NCBI GenBank assembly: GCA_003008705.1
Contig: PDUO01000025.1
Location: forward strand, 375,709-439,708
DNA length: 64,000 nucleotides
Direction of reading: 5' to 3'
From: Pezicula radicicola
Taxonomy: Eukaryota; Ascomycota; Leotiomycetes; Helotiales; Dermateaceae
The translations under genes and the position numbers were made by a program. Shown piece after piece: positions 22,310 through 34,984 of the stretch. Numbering within the stretch: the first letter of the stretch is position 1; every line of letters starts with the position of its first letter. Under the pieces are notes generated by a model. It did not search any database. It saw only the letters and a list, made by a program, of their open reading frames with translations, and was not told where the DNA came from.

Positions 22310-24140
22310 GCGATGCATCCTCTAAGGGCTGTGTACTATGTTCTTGGCTCATATTGCAGTGTGGCAGAGATGGTCGTCGAGACTACAATCACCGGTTGGT
22401 AGCGGACAAACAGGACTATCTATGCGCATATACAAGCAGCTCGTCCTCAACGCAGTTACCCAATTGAACTCAACGTCCCACAGACAGGTTAGGGTGCTCA
22501 CATTTCGCCGTGGATCTAGAGGATGCTGCAGCAAAATTCGTCTCGGCTCGTTCAATCAGCACGAAAAGAGGTTCACCGAGAAATTTGGCTCCGGCCAAAC
22601 TCTGGCTGGATAAGTGTTTGACATCTCACAAAGAGTGTTCAGATCTGCTTTTTGGCCACAGATACATGCCGCAACGATTCCTGGAGGTATCAATAGATGC
22701 CAGTAGAGATTATTACGTTCACCTCCTTCAATGTCCTACTAACGCGGCACCCTAAGCCACTCTGAGCTATACATGGGGGCTGTGGCTAACCTCACAAGAC
22801 AACCAAGGCAAGAATCGAGTTGATAGATCTGGCGTGTGACAGGCTGGCCCTTGGCTGGGGTTAACTTCCGAGTACCATTCAAGACACAGTAAAGGTCACC
22901 ATGGAACTGGGCCTGAAGTATCTTTGGGTTGATTCTCTGTGTATTGTCCAAGATGATGACGAGGACAAAGCAGTGCAACTTGCCGAAATCCCCTAGATAT
23001 ACCGCCACAGCGTTATCACAATTGTTGCGTCTCGGGCGAACCGAGTTACCTAAGGATTTTTGCATGATATCGATGTGCAGAGAGATATGTCACTAGCGGT
23101 GAGCCTACCATTCCAATGCCCAACTGGCGGACTTGGCACGACGCTGGTCACTTGTATTCCGAAAAGCCATGATCCGGAACTCATAGACTATCGAGCGTGG
23201 TATTTTCAGGAAGTCTACCTCGCGAATCGGGCTCTCCACTTCGGGAGTTATCAGCTTAGGTGGCAGTGCATGAACTCCAAGTTATCTCAGTTGGATGGCT
23301 ATACCAATGGCTGGAAAAAGGAGTTCAACCCAGATGATTTGAGATTGGATCCTGCCGGGAATAGATCTTCTAATCAGCGAGAATTTGGACTCTTGCCGGT
23401 GGCTCAATGCTATGCATGGTTCGTTGATAAGTGGCAAGTGCTCGTTGAGAGTTATACTCGACGTTCAATTACGAACCCCGCAGATCGCCCATTGGCCATT
23501 TCGAGTTCTGCAGAATCGCTCCATCAGCTCGTATCAGATATATATCTTGCAGGACACTGGAGGCGGGCTTTTCCCAACAGCTTAGTCTGGAATATCGAAT
23601 CTGAAGGTTATATCATTGGACCTTGCCAGAAAAATACACTAAACTAGGCAGTCCCGCAAGACTTGGCCCTCGACGACCAGAATATTTAGTCCGTCATGGT
23701 CCTGGACATCCATCTGTGGATCTGTCAATCTTTTCTTAGAAAAAACTACCAAAAGTGATCCGATCTTTGAGATTTGTGAAATAGTCATGGAGCTGGCAGA
23801 AACTAGAGCACCATATGGAGCAGTCAAATCTGGAACTATTAGCCTGCAAGGCAAGATTTGCGCAGCATTATGTGTTGGTGTACTTGTTCCGACTAGCGCG
23901 TGGTATCGACTGGAATACCTACCCACTAACACGCTTAAAGGTCAGTAGAAGGATTGTGAACTCACCACCTTACGAATAGTGCCAGACGCCTCTGAAGAGG
24001 AGTTCGTGCTACATCCACCAATAGCGCCATGGCCACCGACTGTCCATCTACTTAATATGGGCCGCTCTCATCGGTACCCAGTCGGGCTTGTTCTTCGAGA
24101 CGTGCCAGACATATTGCAGCGTAAAGTGCAGCGGAATAAG
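22310..24140 (+). pseudogene. HET (heterokaryon incompatibility) domain gene, shattered
   Basis: Reading across three frames gives the HET family in order: ASSKGCVLC near 22315, LWLDKCLTSHKEC near 22610, VSIDASRDYYVHLLQ near 22690, ATLSYTWG near 22760, [18 protein letters not shown] at about 22918-22970, then IYRHSVITIVASRANRVT. A long open part (23060-23647) continues with CPTGGLGTTL. Later pieces include ICEIVMELAETRAPYG and WYRLEYLPTNTLKG near 23910, and VGLVLRDVPDILQ near 24100. Stops include TAA 22753, TAG 22994 (relatives have Gln before IY) and TAA 23051. HET proteins trigger cell death on fusion of unlike individuals; this copy cannot be made whole. Edges are approximate. Confidence 0.85.
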
Positions 24141-24276
24141 ATATTCCCTACTTTATATAAGTTGTTTAAATTACTTAAATGTCTACCGACCTACATTTAG
24201 CCTGTTTCCCTCGCTTAGCTACTCTATGTAGCTCGCCTCTAACTATCTCTCTCTGCACTTCGTAGAGTACAGAATG

Positions 24277-24420
24277 TGTTGAATGGGAAGGTTATTTGGG
24301 ATCAATATGTGGGTAATGTGGAGTTGTATTCTATGTTCTGTAAGGAGGCTAGTGTGTAGGAATGGGCCTACTTATAGGGACGGTCACATGACTATTACCA
24401 TATATTCACTATATTCAACA
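24277..24420 (-). mobile_element. solo LTR, copy C (reversed)
   Basis: 144 bases, TGTTGAATGGGAAGG at the left and CACTATATTCAACA at the right on the plus strand. Reversed, it aligns with copies A and B throughout. Flanks are GAATG (24272-24276) and GAATA (24421-24425), a 4/5 target duplication. It sits just past the HET relic. Confidence 0.75.
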
Positions 24421-25399
24421 GAATATAATAGCTTTTACTTAAACTTTGTATTATTCCCTACAGGTGTTAAACATATAAGGCTGTTTGCTTTGGTATTAAG
24501 TAAGTGTTTAAAGTAGAACAGTTGACAGAGCTTCTCAAGCTTCCGAATGAGGATTACTAGGTTATGACTAAGCTAACCCATCACCTGTACTCCATGGAAA
24601 ACGGTCGCGATACGTCTTTCCAACTTCATCAACCTCCATTCCCAATAGCCAATCCCTCGGAAACATCTTATGCTCGCTGCCTTCATTTATGTAAACACGT
24701 ACGAAAAGCATATCCAGCTGATTGAGCACGCGCAGCCTCATCAATGCCGTGATCAATGAAATTTACGCCATGTCCAACGGAAACCAAGGCGACATTTTCC
24801 TTGCAACGCCTTTGGAACACTCGAATGATTTTGCATGTTTGGCAGCCTGCGGCATACATGGTGACCGGCTTCCGGGTATATTGTCAATTCGGTGATCATG
24901 CATTGCTCCGGTGAAGGTTTGGTCAGCTCGATCGCTGTCGGCCCCCCAGCCCATGGCCCCGCATTTGCACAATCTCAAGCCGCATCTCAAGACCATTCGA
25001 AGTTGCCGCCAATGATAGACTCTGCCTCTCTACAAGTTCACTTCATGGATGTGCGCCATATCTGTAGTGTAACCTGCGAGTGCTTCAATTGACCAATGTT
25101 TGTCGAGGTATGACGAACCATAACACTTGAAATATGCATCGAAGTATCGATGGTTGTTCAGCTGAATCTAATTCAATGCTTCCATCTGCAGCCTACTTTT
25201 TTTGACATTGAGGAGGCTCTACAGCTGCGGGGATAAAAGGTAGGGTGTTTTGCGGTATCCCTGACCGTCACTGTCCACCAGTTAGTTGTACTTGTCGCCT
25301 CGTGGTCTGTCTTGCTTTTTTGCAACCAATTTTTTCTTTGTTCATATCAGCGAAAGAGTTCCGACTTCGAATGCCTAAGTTTTTCTCCAGTAGTACATC
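24421..25399. other. intergenic with weak minus-strand remnants
   Basis: The minus-strand frames at 24568-24756 and 24763-24996 have protein-like words (YRDRFPWSTGDG; FVRVYINEGSEH) but no family I can name. The last 250 bases carry a GGGGATAAAAGG TATA-like word near 25229 and are the promoter side of the CorA-like gene. Confidence 0.4.
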
Positions 25400-28300
25400 A
25401 TGGTTGGCGGCGAACACGATACACCCTGGACCTGCCTTTCTCCTGACCTGAAGCATCAAAATGCGGGAAAGGATCAGATCAAAGACGTTGCACTGCACTA
25501 CTTCGGCTGTTTAGGGAGCGACAAAGTGCGCAAGACATTCTACGACTCCCTTCCACCCCACAAGAAAGTACGCATTGAGAGCGAAAAGGCTAGAGTGAAA
25601 TCCCTCAAGCTAATCTTCGAACAAAATGCGGATGATGGGTTGAGAAAGCAACTCAAAGATCTCAGAGATAATTTGAACGAACTTCTGGAATCGGAATGGA
25701 CTGACCACCAATCCGGGAAACCCAGATCATACAAGAAACTCAGTCAACGATCTTTCCCACACAAAAAGAATGAGCCGGCCCCCCAGATGCCACAAACGAG
25801 CAAGGGCATCAACTATGGAATGTATGCCAAAATGATCATATTCAAGGATTCGAAGCCCTTTAAGCATGATGGGTACGCTGAAGACTTCTCAAATCAAAAG
25901 GTGCCAATCCAAAAGTTGCTATACAACGAAATTAAAAATCAAAACCCCATTATGCAGGATTACGAAAGCAAAGAGATTCGGTACTTCTATCTGCCATGTA
26001 ACAATATGGTTTGGGTAGAGGTACGCTCATCTCGTTTACTCATATATTCTGCTAAGACGATGTTACAGGAAGCCATCGCGCGGCATTTTGGAGAAAAAGG
26101 TCCGACGTATGAAGGCCCATTTCGACGGCCGCTCAATCCTACGAAGACGGAAATGACCCTTCGATCTGAATTCTGGAGAGGCCAGCAACATGGCGGTCGC
26201 CATGATCCTGTTCATGCAAGGCACATGAGACCCAGATGTGACGTTATATCGACAAGTGAGTGGACCAGAGTAGAATTTACCGGATGCAAGCACTGATATA
26301 TGCTAGACTCTAAATTAACTGAATCTGCACCTCAGAATCTTGTTCTCTATGTAGGTTTCGCTAAGCAATTCTTGCCTTGACAAGATCGTAGGGACTAATA
26401 CAAGTGGTAGATGCCATATCTCCACTGGGAAACAGACCGGTACGTAGATTGACACGTAAAAATGATTACTTCCTAACTTGAAAACAAAGACGACGCATTA
26501 AATTCGATGAGATTATGCGAAAAATCACTGAGGATCACAAAGCCCAGAACCGACTTGCGATCCAGAGCGGAACAATAACGCAGAATGGGACAACGACCCA
26601 GAACAGCCGGTCTATGACAGAGGTTGTCGATGCGAATAGAGAGGAAGAGGCGAAGAAGGCAAATAAACAAAAACCTCCATTTATGCCCAATACACTATTA
26701 GGTAGAGTACTTTTTGGGGCAGCACTTGTCTCGGAAGCGATGGATTACTTTCATGAGCAAGAATTGCTGAAGGATTTTCTCCACCATGAACCTCCCATGC
26801 ACCCTCGTCGTACTCTTGATCAATCCCATTATTGGACGCTCAAAACAACAAAGCGAAGAGACAGAGACCAAGTAGTTTATCGTGGGACTGTTCCGAACAA
26901 ATTTGACATGCCACAAACCATCATATGCCGGGGCCGGGGGGACATAGAGCCGCATTGCGAAAAATGCCCACGTAACAAAAGCGACTCACATGGGCGTCAA
27001 TCATGCAATTGGATTATTTCAAGCCGAGGGGACAAACATTGCAGACAATGTGAAGGTAATCATCATCGCTACGAGAATTGCCCTCTCACAAAATGTGAAC
27101 ATTGCCGTACCGAAATCAGGAAAGTACCAAGATTAGTCATGGTTGATCAGCTATGGCTGTGGATACTCGACGGTAGTAAGTTTCTTATCAATTTCGTATT
27201 TTGGATTGCTCCTTGGATAGATTCGCACATAGAGTCACATGCAATAGTCGAATTCCACGGATGCTATTTTGGTTTTTGGAGATGGTAAATATCGTGTCAA
27301 ATCCCTCTGACATAATACTAATGCAGATACCATAATCACAAGCTTTCCAAGACGTTACGGTAGGAATAAACCAGACCCATCTGCTGTTCACAAAGGGATC
27401 CAAGAACGACTGAGGCTTGTTCGTAGCGACGAGATAAAATCGGCATATGACCTGGCCCTCATTATCATCGATCAATGTTCTCGGGTGTTTTTCGACAGAA
27501 GCAAGACAGCGGATCGGCAGCCCCAAGTAATGGATTTGTTTGCAAATGCGATCGGCCGTGCGGTACGTAGTAGCCTCTCTATATTTGACTTTCATCAGCC
27601 ATTGTGGCAGATCTTAACTAGCCATAGACAAATCACCAAGCTATAGCATACGAACATTTTTGGCATTACACCGAGATAGCCTCAAAAATTTACCAGGGCA
27701 AAGATTCAGTCGAGACCGCAGGCATGTCTACTAATTCTTTACTCAACATTTATCCGGAGGGGAAATTGCTCCGCGAGATCAAAGACATCCTTGATGAAAT
27801 AGGCATCATGATAGAAATCAAGAATCAGCAACGCCGCGTCCTGGATGAGTTTAAGAAACATGCAAAGCACACACTTTTGCCGCAAATCGCAGAGGCCGAA
27901 GAGCAGGGAACAGCAAAACCCGCAGCTAATGCTGATAAAAATGGCCAAGTCCTCAGCGAAGAAGGGGTTCAAACTATGTCCTTGGCTCAGGATCTATCGG
28001 CTGAACTACAGTATCGTATGGATGATCTCAACAATCTACAGCATAGGGCTGAACGTACCGAAGCTGCGGTGAGATTGCCTTCCGAATACATAGCTTCGTC
28101 CAATAAGAATCATGCTGAAATTTCATTAGCTCAAAGATCTCATGGCACTCAAGCAGCAGCAAGCAGGTGTTGTGCAAGCCCGTGAAGCAGTAAGGCAAGC
28201 AGACGAGACGTTGAGGCAGGGAAGATCAATTATGCTTTTCACTGTAATTACTATAATATTTGTAAGTTCAACCACAATTCCCTAGAAACCCAAATCGAAT

Positions 28301-28775
28301 TACTAACATCGAACAGCTTCCATTGTCCTTCTGTGCTAGCATCTTCGGGATGAACAATGTAGAGTTAGGTTCAGGTCAAATGCACTTGCACGAGCAATTC
28401 AAATACATGTGTAAGTTTTACGCTTCATTCCGCATAATAAAATGTCTCTACTAATAACCCCTAGTTCCCATTTCGACTGGCTTAATTGCGACTTCATTCA
28501 TTTTCGCCTTCAGCTCCTTCGAGTTAGTATGGTTTATTGCTAGTACGTGTGGTATTCACCTGTACAGAGCTTGGGTTGGAATGTACAAGCCGGTAAAACG
28601 GAAGTTAAAAAAGGCCAAAGAAATGAGGGCGGAGGCTCAGCGAAAGAAGCAGCAAGGGGGGCTAAAAGTAGTGAATGACGAGAGGAAGCATAATGGGTAT
28701 AAAAGGACAAGGGGAAGGACTGCTATAGCATCTGGCATTGAGCCTCGGGACATTGAAAGCGGGCATGGAGCATAG
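25400..28775 (+). CDS. CorA-like Mg2+ transporter, fungal large type
   Basis: Ten exons (25400-26020, 26069-26255, 26307-26350, 26411-26439, 26490-27175, 27327-27562, 27628-28068, 28130-28261, 28317-28410, 28465-28775) keep frame to 926 residues. Fungal CorA-like hallmarks appear in order: IRYFYLPCNNMVWVE, SEFWRGQQHGG, MPYLHWETDRRR, HYWTLKTT, VPRLVMVDQLWLWIL, TIITSFPRRYG, a coiled helix ending LRQGRSIM, membrane helix 1 ending in the selectivity motif GMN (about residues 803-805), helix 2 (about 824-850) and a very basic tail. Residues about 440-499 hold nine Cys including three CxxC pairs, a possible zinc site. The 48-base first intron is a multiple of three. Plasma or internal membrane divalent-cation transport is the family role; these large relatives are little tested. 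Confidence 0.92.
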
Positions 28776-30170
28776 CAGATGATGCACATGAACGTTGCAA
28801 CATTTAAAGTTAAAGTTTCTGGAATAATTCTATCGAGCAAACGGATTGGGATCAATTCTCCATGAATTTATTTTTGAGATTGATTGTCAAAGTCCTATAT
28901 CTATCTTCTTAAGTCCAAAGACCAACAAATCCTCATGAAGTAGTGCAAAACGCCACGAACTGAGCTGCTTGTGATAGACTAGGTCCTCCATCTATCTCTT
29001 GAGACCGGATGGTCGCATAGCGAACGAACTGTTCAAAGATAGCAAAATTCGATATTTTCGAATAGTAAGTAATAACGGGTCCTGATATATGTATAATGCT
29101 ACAATTGATATTTGACATATGTTGTAGCACTTTGGGATTACCGCCCTGTTAGGTATCTAAATAAAGTAAGTTATTTACGTCTTAAATAAAGCAGTTAACT
29201 AAGCAAGTCAGTTACTCAAGTCGAAAACAAGTTAGTAGTTATTCAAATCAAGTAAGCTACCTAAAGCAAGTAAGATACTCGAATTAAAAAATACTAGTAG
29301 AACTTACGTAGCATTATTCAAATATAATTTTTAGCATTATACACGTATTAGGGCCCGTAATAACAATGCAAACAGCGACGTCCTGTATAGTACATAGGAC
29401 TTGACAAATATACAACCGTTACTTCATAATACTGTCCGAAATCGAGGATCGAATGATTGGTCATATTTGCCACTGAGGCGGTAGGTATCTTTACGCCGTG
29501 CCCATGAATCGCTTAAATTCATGACTCTCGGCCTAATTCATAAATCCGTCGAGGCAACTACTAGAATTAGGAGTTTATTAATTAATAGTAACACCCCTCG
29601 CATAATTTTTCTATTTAAATAAAGAAGAGATTTAAAGAGTAAATACTTAAAGTATATTAAAAATGCTACTTATTTACTAGATATAATGTCGTATAATTAA
29701 ATTATTCCTATAATGATAAGTTGTATAAGCTTATGTACTCTAAAATTATAAGTTGCGTGCGCTAAAAATTATATGTTGTATGCTATCTACTAAATTTAAT
29801 AAGAATAGTCTATACTTTACTAAATCTACAACCGATTCACGAATTAAGCGATTTCATGGATAGACACGTCGGAACAGAAGAAGAAAAGAAAGGGGGAAGG
29901 AGGGGGCTTCGGGTATACTTCCTAAAGAAGACGTACCAAACACAGCTGTGCGAAAAGTTAAGACAAATCAGCCTCACAAGCCGAGGTTCAGGATGAAGGT
30001 TTTGTAAGCATCGTCATGTCCACAAACCACAAACAAATGCAAGACTCCTCCTTTGCGAAACGAATCCTTTACCTCCGTATCAATCGCATCCACTTTCTAT
30101 TACAGTATAGTACCTCCGCACACCGACAGATATTTATTTAAATACCCTATCTCTGCTCTCCTTCTTAACA
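28776..30170. other. AT-rich intergenic with degenerate short repeats
   Basis: From 29150 to 29310 words such as AAGTAAGTTA, AAGCAGTTAACT and CAAGTAAGCTACCT recur loosely in tandem. 29560-29830 is very AT-rich and reads like a mutated transposon relic. The last ~60 bases (TATTTATTTAAATACC near 30130) suit a promoter for the reductase gene. Confidence 0.5.
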
Positions 30171-31396
30171 ATGGGTGGTAAAGCAATTACTCGTAACCAA
30201 AACATCATGTCTCAATCAACCTACAAATCCGTCGTTCTGGCTCAACGCCCAAAGGCCCTCATCGTTCCGGGCGAGACGTTCTCAGTAAAGGAGAATCCAA
30301 TGCTTAGCGAGAAGGATCTTAAAGATGGAGAGGTCTTAATTGAATCTTTGTATCTTAGTTTGGATCCTGCTATGAGAGGTTGGCTTAATGGTATATCCCC
30401 TTGCATCCTTCAATTCTGAAATAGGTCACATGACTGACATCGACCTTCTCTCCCAATAGATACACGCTCCTACATCCCACCTGTACAAATTGGAGAAACG
30501 ATGCGAGGAGCTTTCATCGGTCGTATCATAGCTTCTAAAGCCCCATCACATATCGTAGGAAGTTTTGGTACTGTCATGGCTGGTTGGACAGAACTTGCCA
30601 TCATGCCATCCAAAGAAGTAACCATCATCGACGTACCAGCCAATGGAAAAGTGACCGATGCACTTGGAGTTCTTGGTATGACAGGTCTAACAGCCTACTT
30701 CGGAATCACCGATATCGGACAAGTAAAAGCCGGCGATTTCGTCGTTGTATCTGGTGCCGCAGGAGCAACCGGATCCGTAGCAGTTCAGATTGCCTAATTG
30801 AAAGGAGCCCGGGTTTTAGGTTTGGCTGGCAGTGATGATAAAGTCGCATGGTTGAAAGAAGAACTTGGAGCTGACGAAGCGTTGAACTATAAATCCCCAA
30901 CATTTGCACAAGATTTCAAGGTTGCGACGAAGGATCTCATTGATGTGTTTTTTGATAACGTTGGAGGTGAGATTTTGGAGTTGGCTTTGAGTAGGGCGAA
31001 GGCTCACTCTAGGTTTGTTATGTGTGGTGCTATTTCTCAGTATAATAGTGCTACTCCGGTCGGTCCGAAGAATATTAGTATGGTTATTGTGATGCGGATT
31101 AAGTTGCAGGGTTTCATTGTTTTCGATTATGTTAAGCAGTTTGGCGAGGCGAGGAAGGAGTTGGTACAGTGGTTGGAGCAGGGGAAGTTGAAGAGGAAGG
31201 AGACTATTGTTAAGGGTGGTTTGATGGCTGCTGAACACGCTTTGATGGATTTGTATAATGGGATTAACACTGGTACGTTGGCCCATGCTCTTACACTCCC
31301 GCTAGCTTTTCTAAAAGCATTATACTAACTTTGATAGGGAAATTATTGGTGGAGATAAAGCCTGTCGATGCGAGTGGTGTGGAATCGAGGCTTTAA
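30171..31396 (+). pseudogene. zinc-independent MDR reductase (alkenal/LTB4-type), one internal stop
   Basis: Exons 30171-30390, 30460-31272 and 31338-31396 would give 363 residues of the NADP-dependent medium-chain reductase family (leukotriene B4 12-hydroxydehydrogenase / 2-alkenal reductase). Seen are LYLSLDPAMRGWL, LGMTGLTAYFGI, the nucleotide loop SGAAGATGSVAVQIA, LGADEALNYKS, IDVFFDNVGGE and the final KLLVEIKP. Splice sites are all good. The single defect is TAA at 30795-30797, directly after VQIA and before LKGARVLG, where relatives have Lys or Gln. It cuts the protein in the cofactor-binding fold, so it is probably dead. A sequencing error or recent allele cannot be excluded. An inner ATG at 30207 is an equally good start. 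Confidence 0.85.
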
Positions 31397-31852
31397 ACAA
31401 ATGACTCTTGTCTTGTACTTCTACCTTGCAAAAAATGATATCTCAATTTTTATAAAAAAAAAACAAGTTAACAGCCTTCCCCAACGTCTTCTATATCGCA
31501 GGTGTGTTTTGATACAGCAAAGACCCGGTCAATTTCCTTTTACAAGGACTTCTTTAATTTCGGCGGCAAATTAGTCGGTCTTCAAAATCTATGAAGAGCG
31601 CAAGAATTTTCAAAACAGAGTCTATAAAACGAAGCTAAATATACAAAACAACAGTATTTACAAACCTCTAAACAACTTTTCTTCTCTACCAACCCTCCAA
31701 CTCCGCACAACCAAACAGCAGGAAAATCAAACAACCGCTCTACATACCCACCATTCTATTCCTCTCAAAACCAACCACTCGACCATACAACCACCACAAA
31801 CCCTGCCCACAAACCCCAACCTAACCCCCAATCCATCCCCATCCCATTCTCC
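31397..31852. other. convergent 3' flanks
   Basis: Between the reductase and the tyrosinase, which converge. A-rich and C-rich low-complexity DNA (31680-31850); no gene. Confidence 0.5.
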
Positions 31853-33258
31853 TCAATAATCAAACTCATAACACAAATAACCCCCCTGAATATTCATAAC
31901 CTCCTCAACAGTAATATTCGGAAGGATATCATACATACTCATAACATACTCAAGAGTAGTATCAACCCAACCCGTAGCCGGTTCTTCAGATGTAGTATTA
32001 CCAGCCATATCATACATACGAGATGTAGCGTTTGTTTGTTGCCATTGCCACCATAGACGATCGAGGTAGTTGTGATGCATGAAGAAGATTGGATCACCTG
32101 GGGAACAATCACCATCGACCATCTGTGTTTTGTTAGTACGTAAATTAGGTGATAATTGGGGGAGGGGAGGGGGTAGTTTAAAAAGTAGAGAGGGAACATA
32201 CAACACCACCAGTACCACCATGTCCAGCAACATGAGGCTTAGCAATCAAACACTTCCAGAATTGCAAGTAATCGTTATATGCATAACATTCATCTACGTT
32301 CTCTTGAGCTGCGTATGCCGCACCGAGTGTATTGTTCCAATCGCGTTTGAAGCAGTAGTCTGTTGTTGCTGTCATTGGTCCTATGTGCATTGTGCGATTT
32401 GCGAAGGGCTGGATTTGAAGTACTGAAGTTAGTACTAATCTTTGAAGAATGTTTTTTTATTGCAATATTTGGTTGAAGGGCCAGGATTTTTAGAGCGGAG
32501 AAGTGAGAAGGGAAAGGCATTGGGGTGGGAAAGGTTGAGCTGGAAGGCGTTTAGGATGGCTGGAACTTACTCCTGTTGTAACACAGTTGTCTGTCGAACT
32601 TCCATTTCCACCGAATCCAGTATCGTCATCCCACATATTCGATTGGAAGAAATCTCCCGTCGCAGCATCTAGTGCTTCATCCCACCATCTATATATGACC
32701 TCATCAGCGAATGAAGCTTCATTTTGGGGGGTTTTTGGGAAATGATAAGAATTATTGGGAAACTTACGGAATAGTGCCAGTATAGTTACACTGTGTCTCT
32801 AGAAGGTAACCATGCGTATACACAAACCAACGATGCCATGGTAGAAATTGTCCCTATACATCCCCCAAAAAGTCAATAATTCATACTCTCAAAAAGATAG
32901 AAAGATAACTTACAACAGAATGAATAATATCTCCATTCGTAGTATTAGTCCAATGCTGATGTATAGCTTGCAAATCACTGAACCTATCCTCAGCACCAGG
33001 TAATCCAGTTTGTCCATCTAGTGACATCAAACACAATTCTGCATCAATATATGCTTTCTTTTCTGTATCCGTTAGGTTGCGCCATTCTTTTCTGACGCTG
33101 ACTGTTTCGGCGGTGCAAGTTCCATTGAAGTAGGTCGTTGAGGTTATGTCTAGAGAAACACCGTCGCGGGCGGTGAGGGTGTGGTCGAGTGGTGTTGCGG
33201 TTGTGAGGTGAGGTGTTAAGGTGGTCAGGAAGACGAGTGGTAGGGTTTTGAGGAACAT
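31853..33258 (-). CDS. secreted tyrosinase (polyphenol oxidase)
   Basis: Five minus-strand exons (33258-32914, 32853-32768, 32688-32571, 32408-32202, 32122-31853) give 341 residues. A signal peptide covers about residues 1-22. The copper-A region holds AIHQHWTNTT, HSVGQFLPWHRWFVYTHGYLL with the PWHR signature (about 120-123). WWDEALDAATGDFF follows. The copper-B region has HVAGHGGTGG and GDPIFFMHHNYLDRLWWQWQ. All expected His are present. Length matches the short secreted fungal tyrosinases rather than the long intracellular type with a C-terminal lid. It should oxidise phenols to quinones outside the cell, in melanin formation or phenol detoxification. The exon 4 acceptor is the one (32410-32409) that keeps frame; a nearer AG does not. 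Confidence 0.92.
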
Positions 33259-34420
33259 TGTTTTGATTTTAAATGAAAGTACTTCGTAAAGACTGGATAC
33301 AAAAGAAGGAAAGCGAAAAAGCGGACTAGACTGGGTGTCCAGTAAAGAGTGTCGATTACTGCAGAAAGTAGAAAGTTAAAGACCGCAATTTGCAAAGAGA
33401 GCTAAAGAACGTGTATGGAAGTGGGAAAATGAGATGAGTGTGTTAAGAAAGAGGTATGAAGAGTGAAGATACTCTTCTATATACTCAGGTACATATCTGT
33501 AGGTACCTCAACAATACTAAAAATGCGAGTCAGGTACGAAACATCCTGCAGCGTGTAAGTCCCCATCAACAAGGTCATCAACAAGGCCCTCGCATTAATT
33601 CGTCAGTGCCTCGTCTCCCAAATCTTAAAATGATATCTTAAATCTTCCCGACCTAGTGGGTCGGGGATGTTACTGATGTCTGGTCCATCCAATAATATTT
33701 TTACTATAGGTACCGAAGCTTAGACAAGTCTCCGATTCAAACTCGCTTGGACAGTACTGTAAGATACAGTTGTGCTAATGAAAAGCGAGGATGGCTCGGT
33801 TAACAAGATAGGGGGCTCGTCTAATGATGGACGCCTCAGCTTCCCCACAAAATCTGGGCATTGTCTCGCTGATCGTATAGGGGAATTTGTTCTTCGCATG
33901 TTATCACGCATAATTGGCATTAACGCTATTCTGTGGCTGTGGCCTACGTGTTACTCTGGGGTTGAACACTTGAGCACGGTGTAAATAGGTAAACCACTTC
34001 AAATACACACTGGTGCGAGGTCTCAAAATTGAGGAGACTCATTTCCTAGAATAGTAACAAACAACTCTGAATTCGATAGACCACGACGATTGGGAGGATG
34101 AATCTCTATGAAAGGTACAATTACGTACTTGGTGTGCTTTTCTTACAGCTGAAGTCGAAGGCTAGTTGCTTTGCTTAAAACAGTTCTCAGATTATAACCC
34201 TGTCCAAGTGTGCAGCTTGTGCAGTGCAGAAAAGAAAAATGTTAACTTTAGCAAGGACCTATGTCTTAAATTTCAAAAGATAATTCTGCCCCACAGCGAC
34301 GACACTCGTAGAGCACACCGATAATGTTTGATTGCTCTTTTTCCATTTGTATTCAGTCTAGAATTCGTTTCGCCCTATCGATCGTCCAAAAAGGCCGGTT
34401 CTTATACATATCACCTCTGC
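33259..34420. other. intergenic, no feature recognised
   Basis: Promoter side of the tyrosinase gene, then DNA with only short frames (33456-33641, 33720-33984) lacking motifs. Confidence 0.45.
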
Positions 34421-34885
34421 TCTCAGTCGTAGAGTAGTAGTTGGTGGGATTTTGGGCGTGTTCTTGTCGGCGGGAAAGTACTTGAAGTGAAGACGTTGGT
34501 TGAAGAAAAGAATACCGATGACGTTGACAGCGGAGTCATAGCAAATCTTGTTGAGGCTGAACTCGGCTGCTGCTCGAAATTTATTGAAGGTGGAGTTGAC
34601 ATTGTTGCTGTGGACTAGGGACCCGTCTTTGTCGATAGGAACCTGAATAGCAGCTAAGTGGACGATAGTATCTCAACCTTAAAAATGCTTTAATTGTGTC
34701 CTTATAGCTGCTCACAACATCGGCGATCCTCATATCTGTGTTAAGTGTACCATCGGGGTCTTACTCAAGACGGTTGATCGGGACGGTATGCCTGACCGGA
34801 TCGCTTTTCTTTGCGCACACTTTGACAACGCCTGTTCACACGGAACCACGGGTCCCAGTAATTACGATCTGCAATACAATTCCCC
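34421..34885 (-). pseudogene. NAD-dependent epimerase/dehydratase fragment
   Basis: On the minus strand the piece opens IVITGTRGSV, the Gly-rich NAD-binding loop. It then reads VVKVCAKKSDPV, DPDGTLNTDMRIADVV, DTIVHLAAIQVPIDKDGSL, NNVNSTFNKFRAAAEF and NKICYDSAVNVIGI. This is the N-terminal half of an extended short-chain dehydrogenase acting on nucleotide sugars or similar. TGA follows the glycine loop, a TAA precedes DPDG, and another TGA precedes DTIV. The rest of the fold is missing, so it is dead and truncated. Confidence 0.78.
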
Positions 34886-34984
34886 AAAAGGAAATTGGGA
34901 ACATACAATTGGGGATGACAGAGTAATAGCTGAGAGAGAAGAATTGTTGGCGGGAACCATAAACTGATGATATGGTGGCATGGA

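Noticed and set aside
24568..24996. Two minus-strand frames with protein-like words
   Set aside because: Too short and unmatched to a family; noted only as weak remnants.
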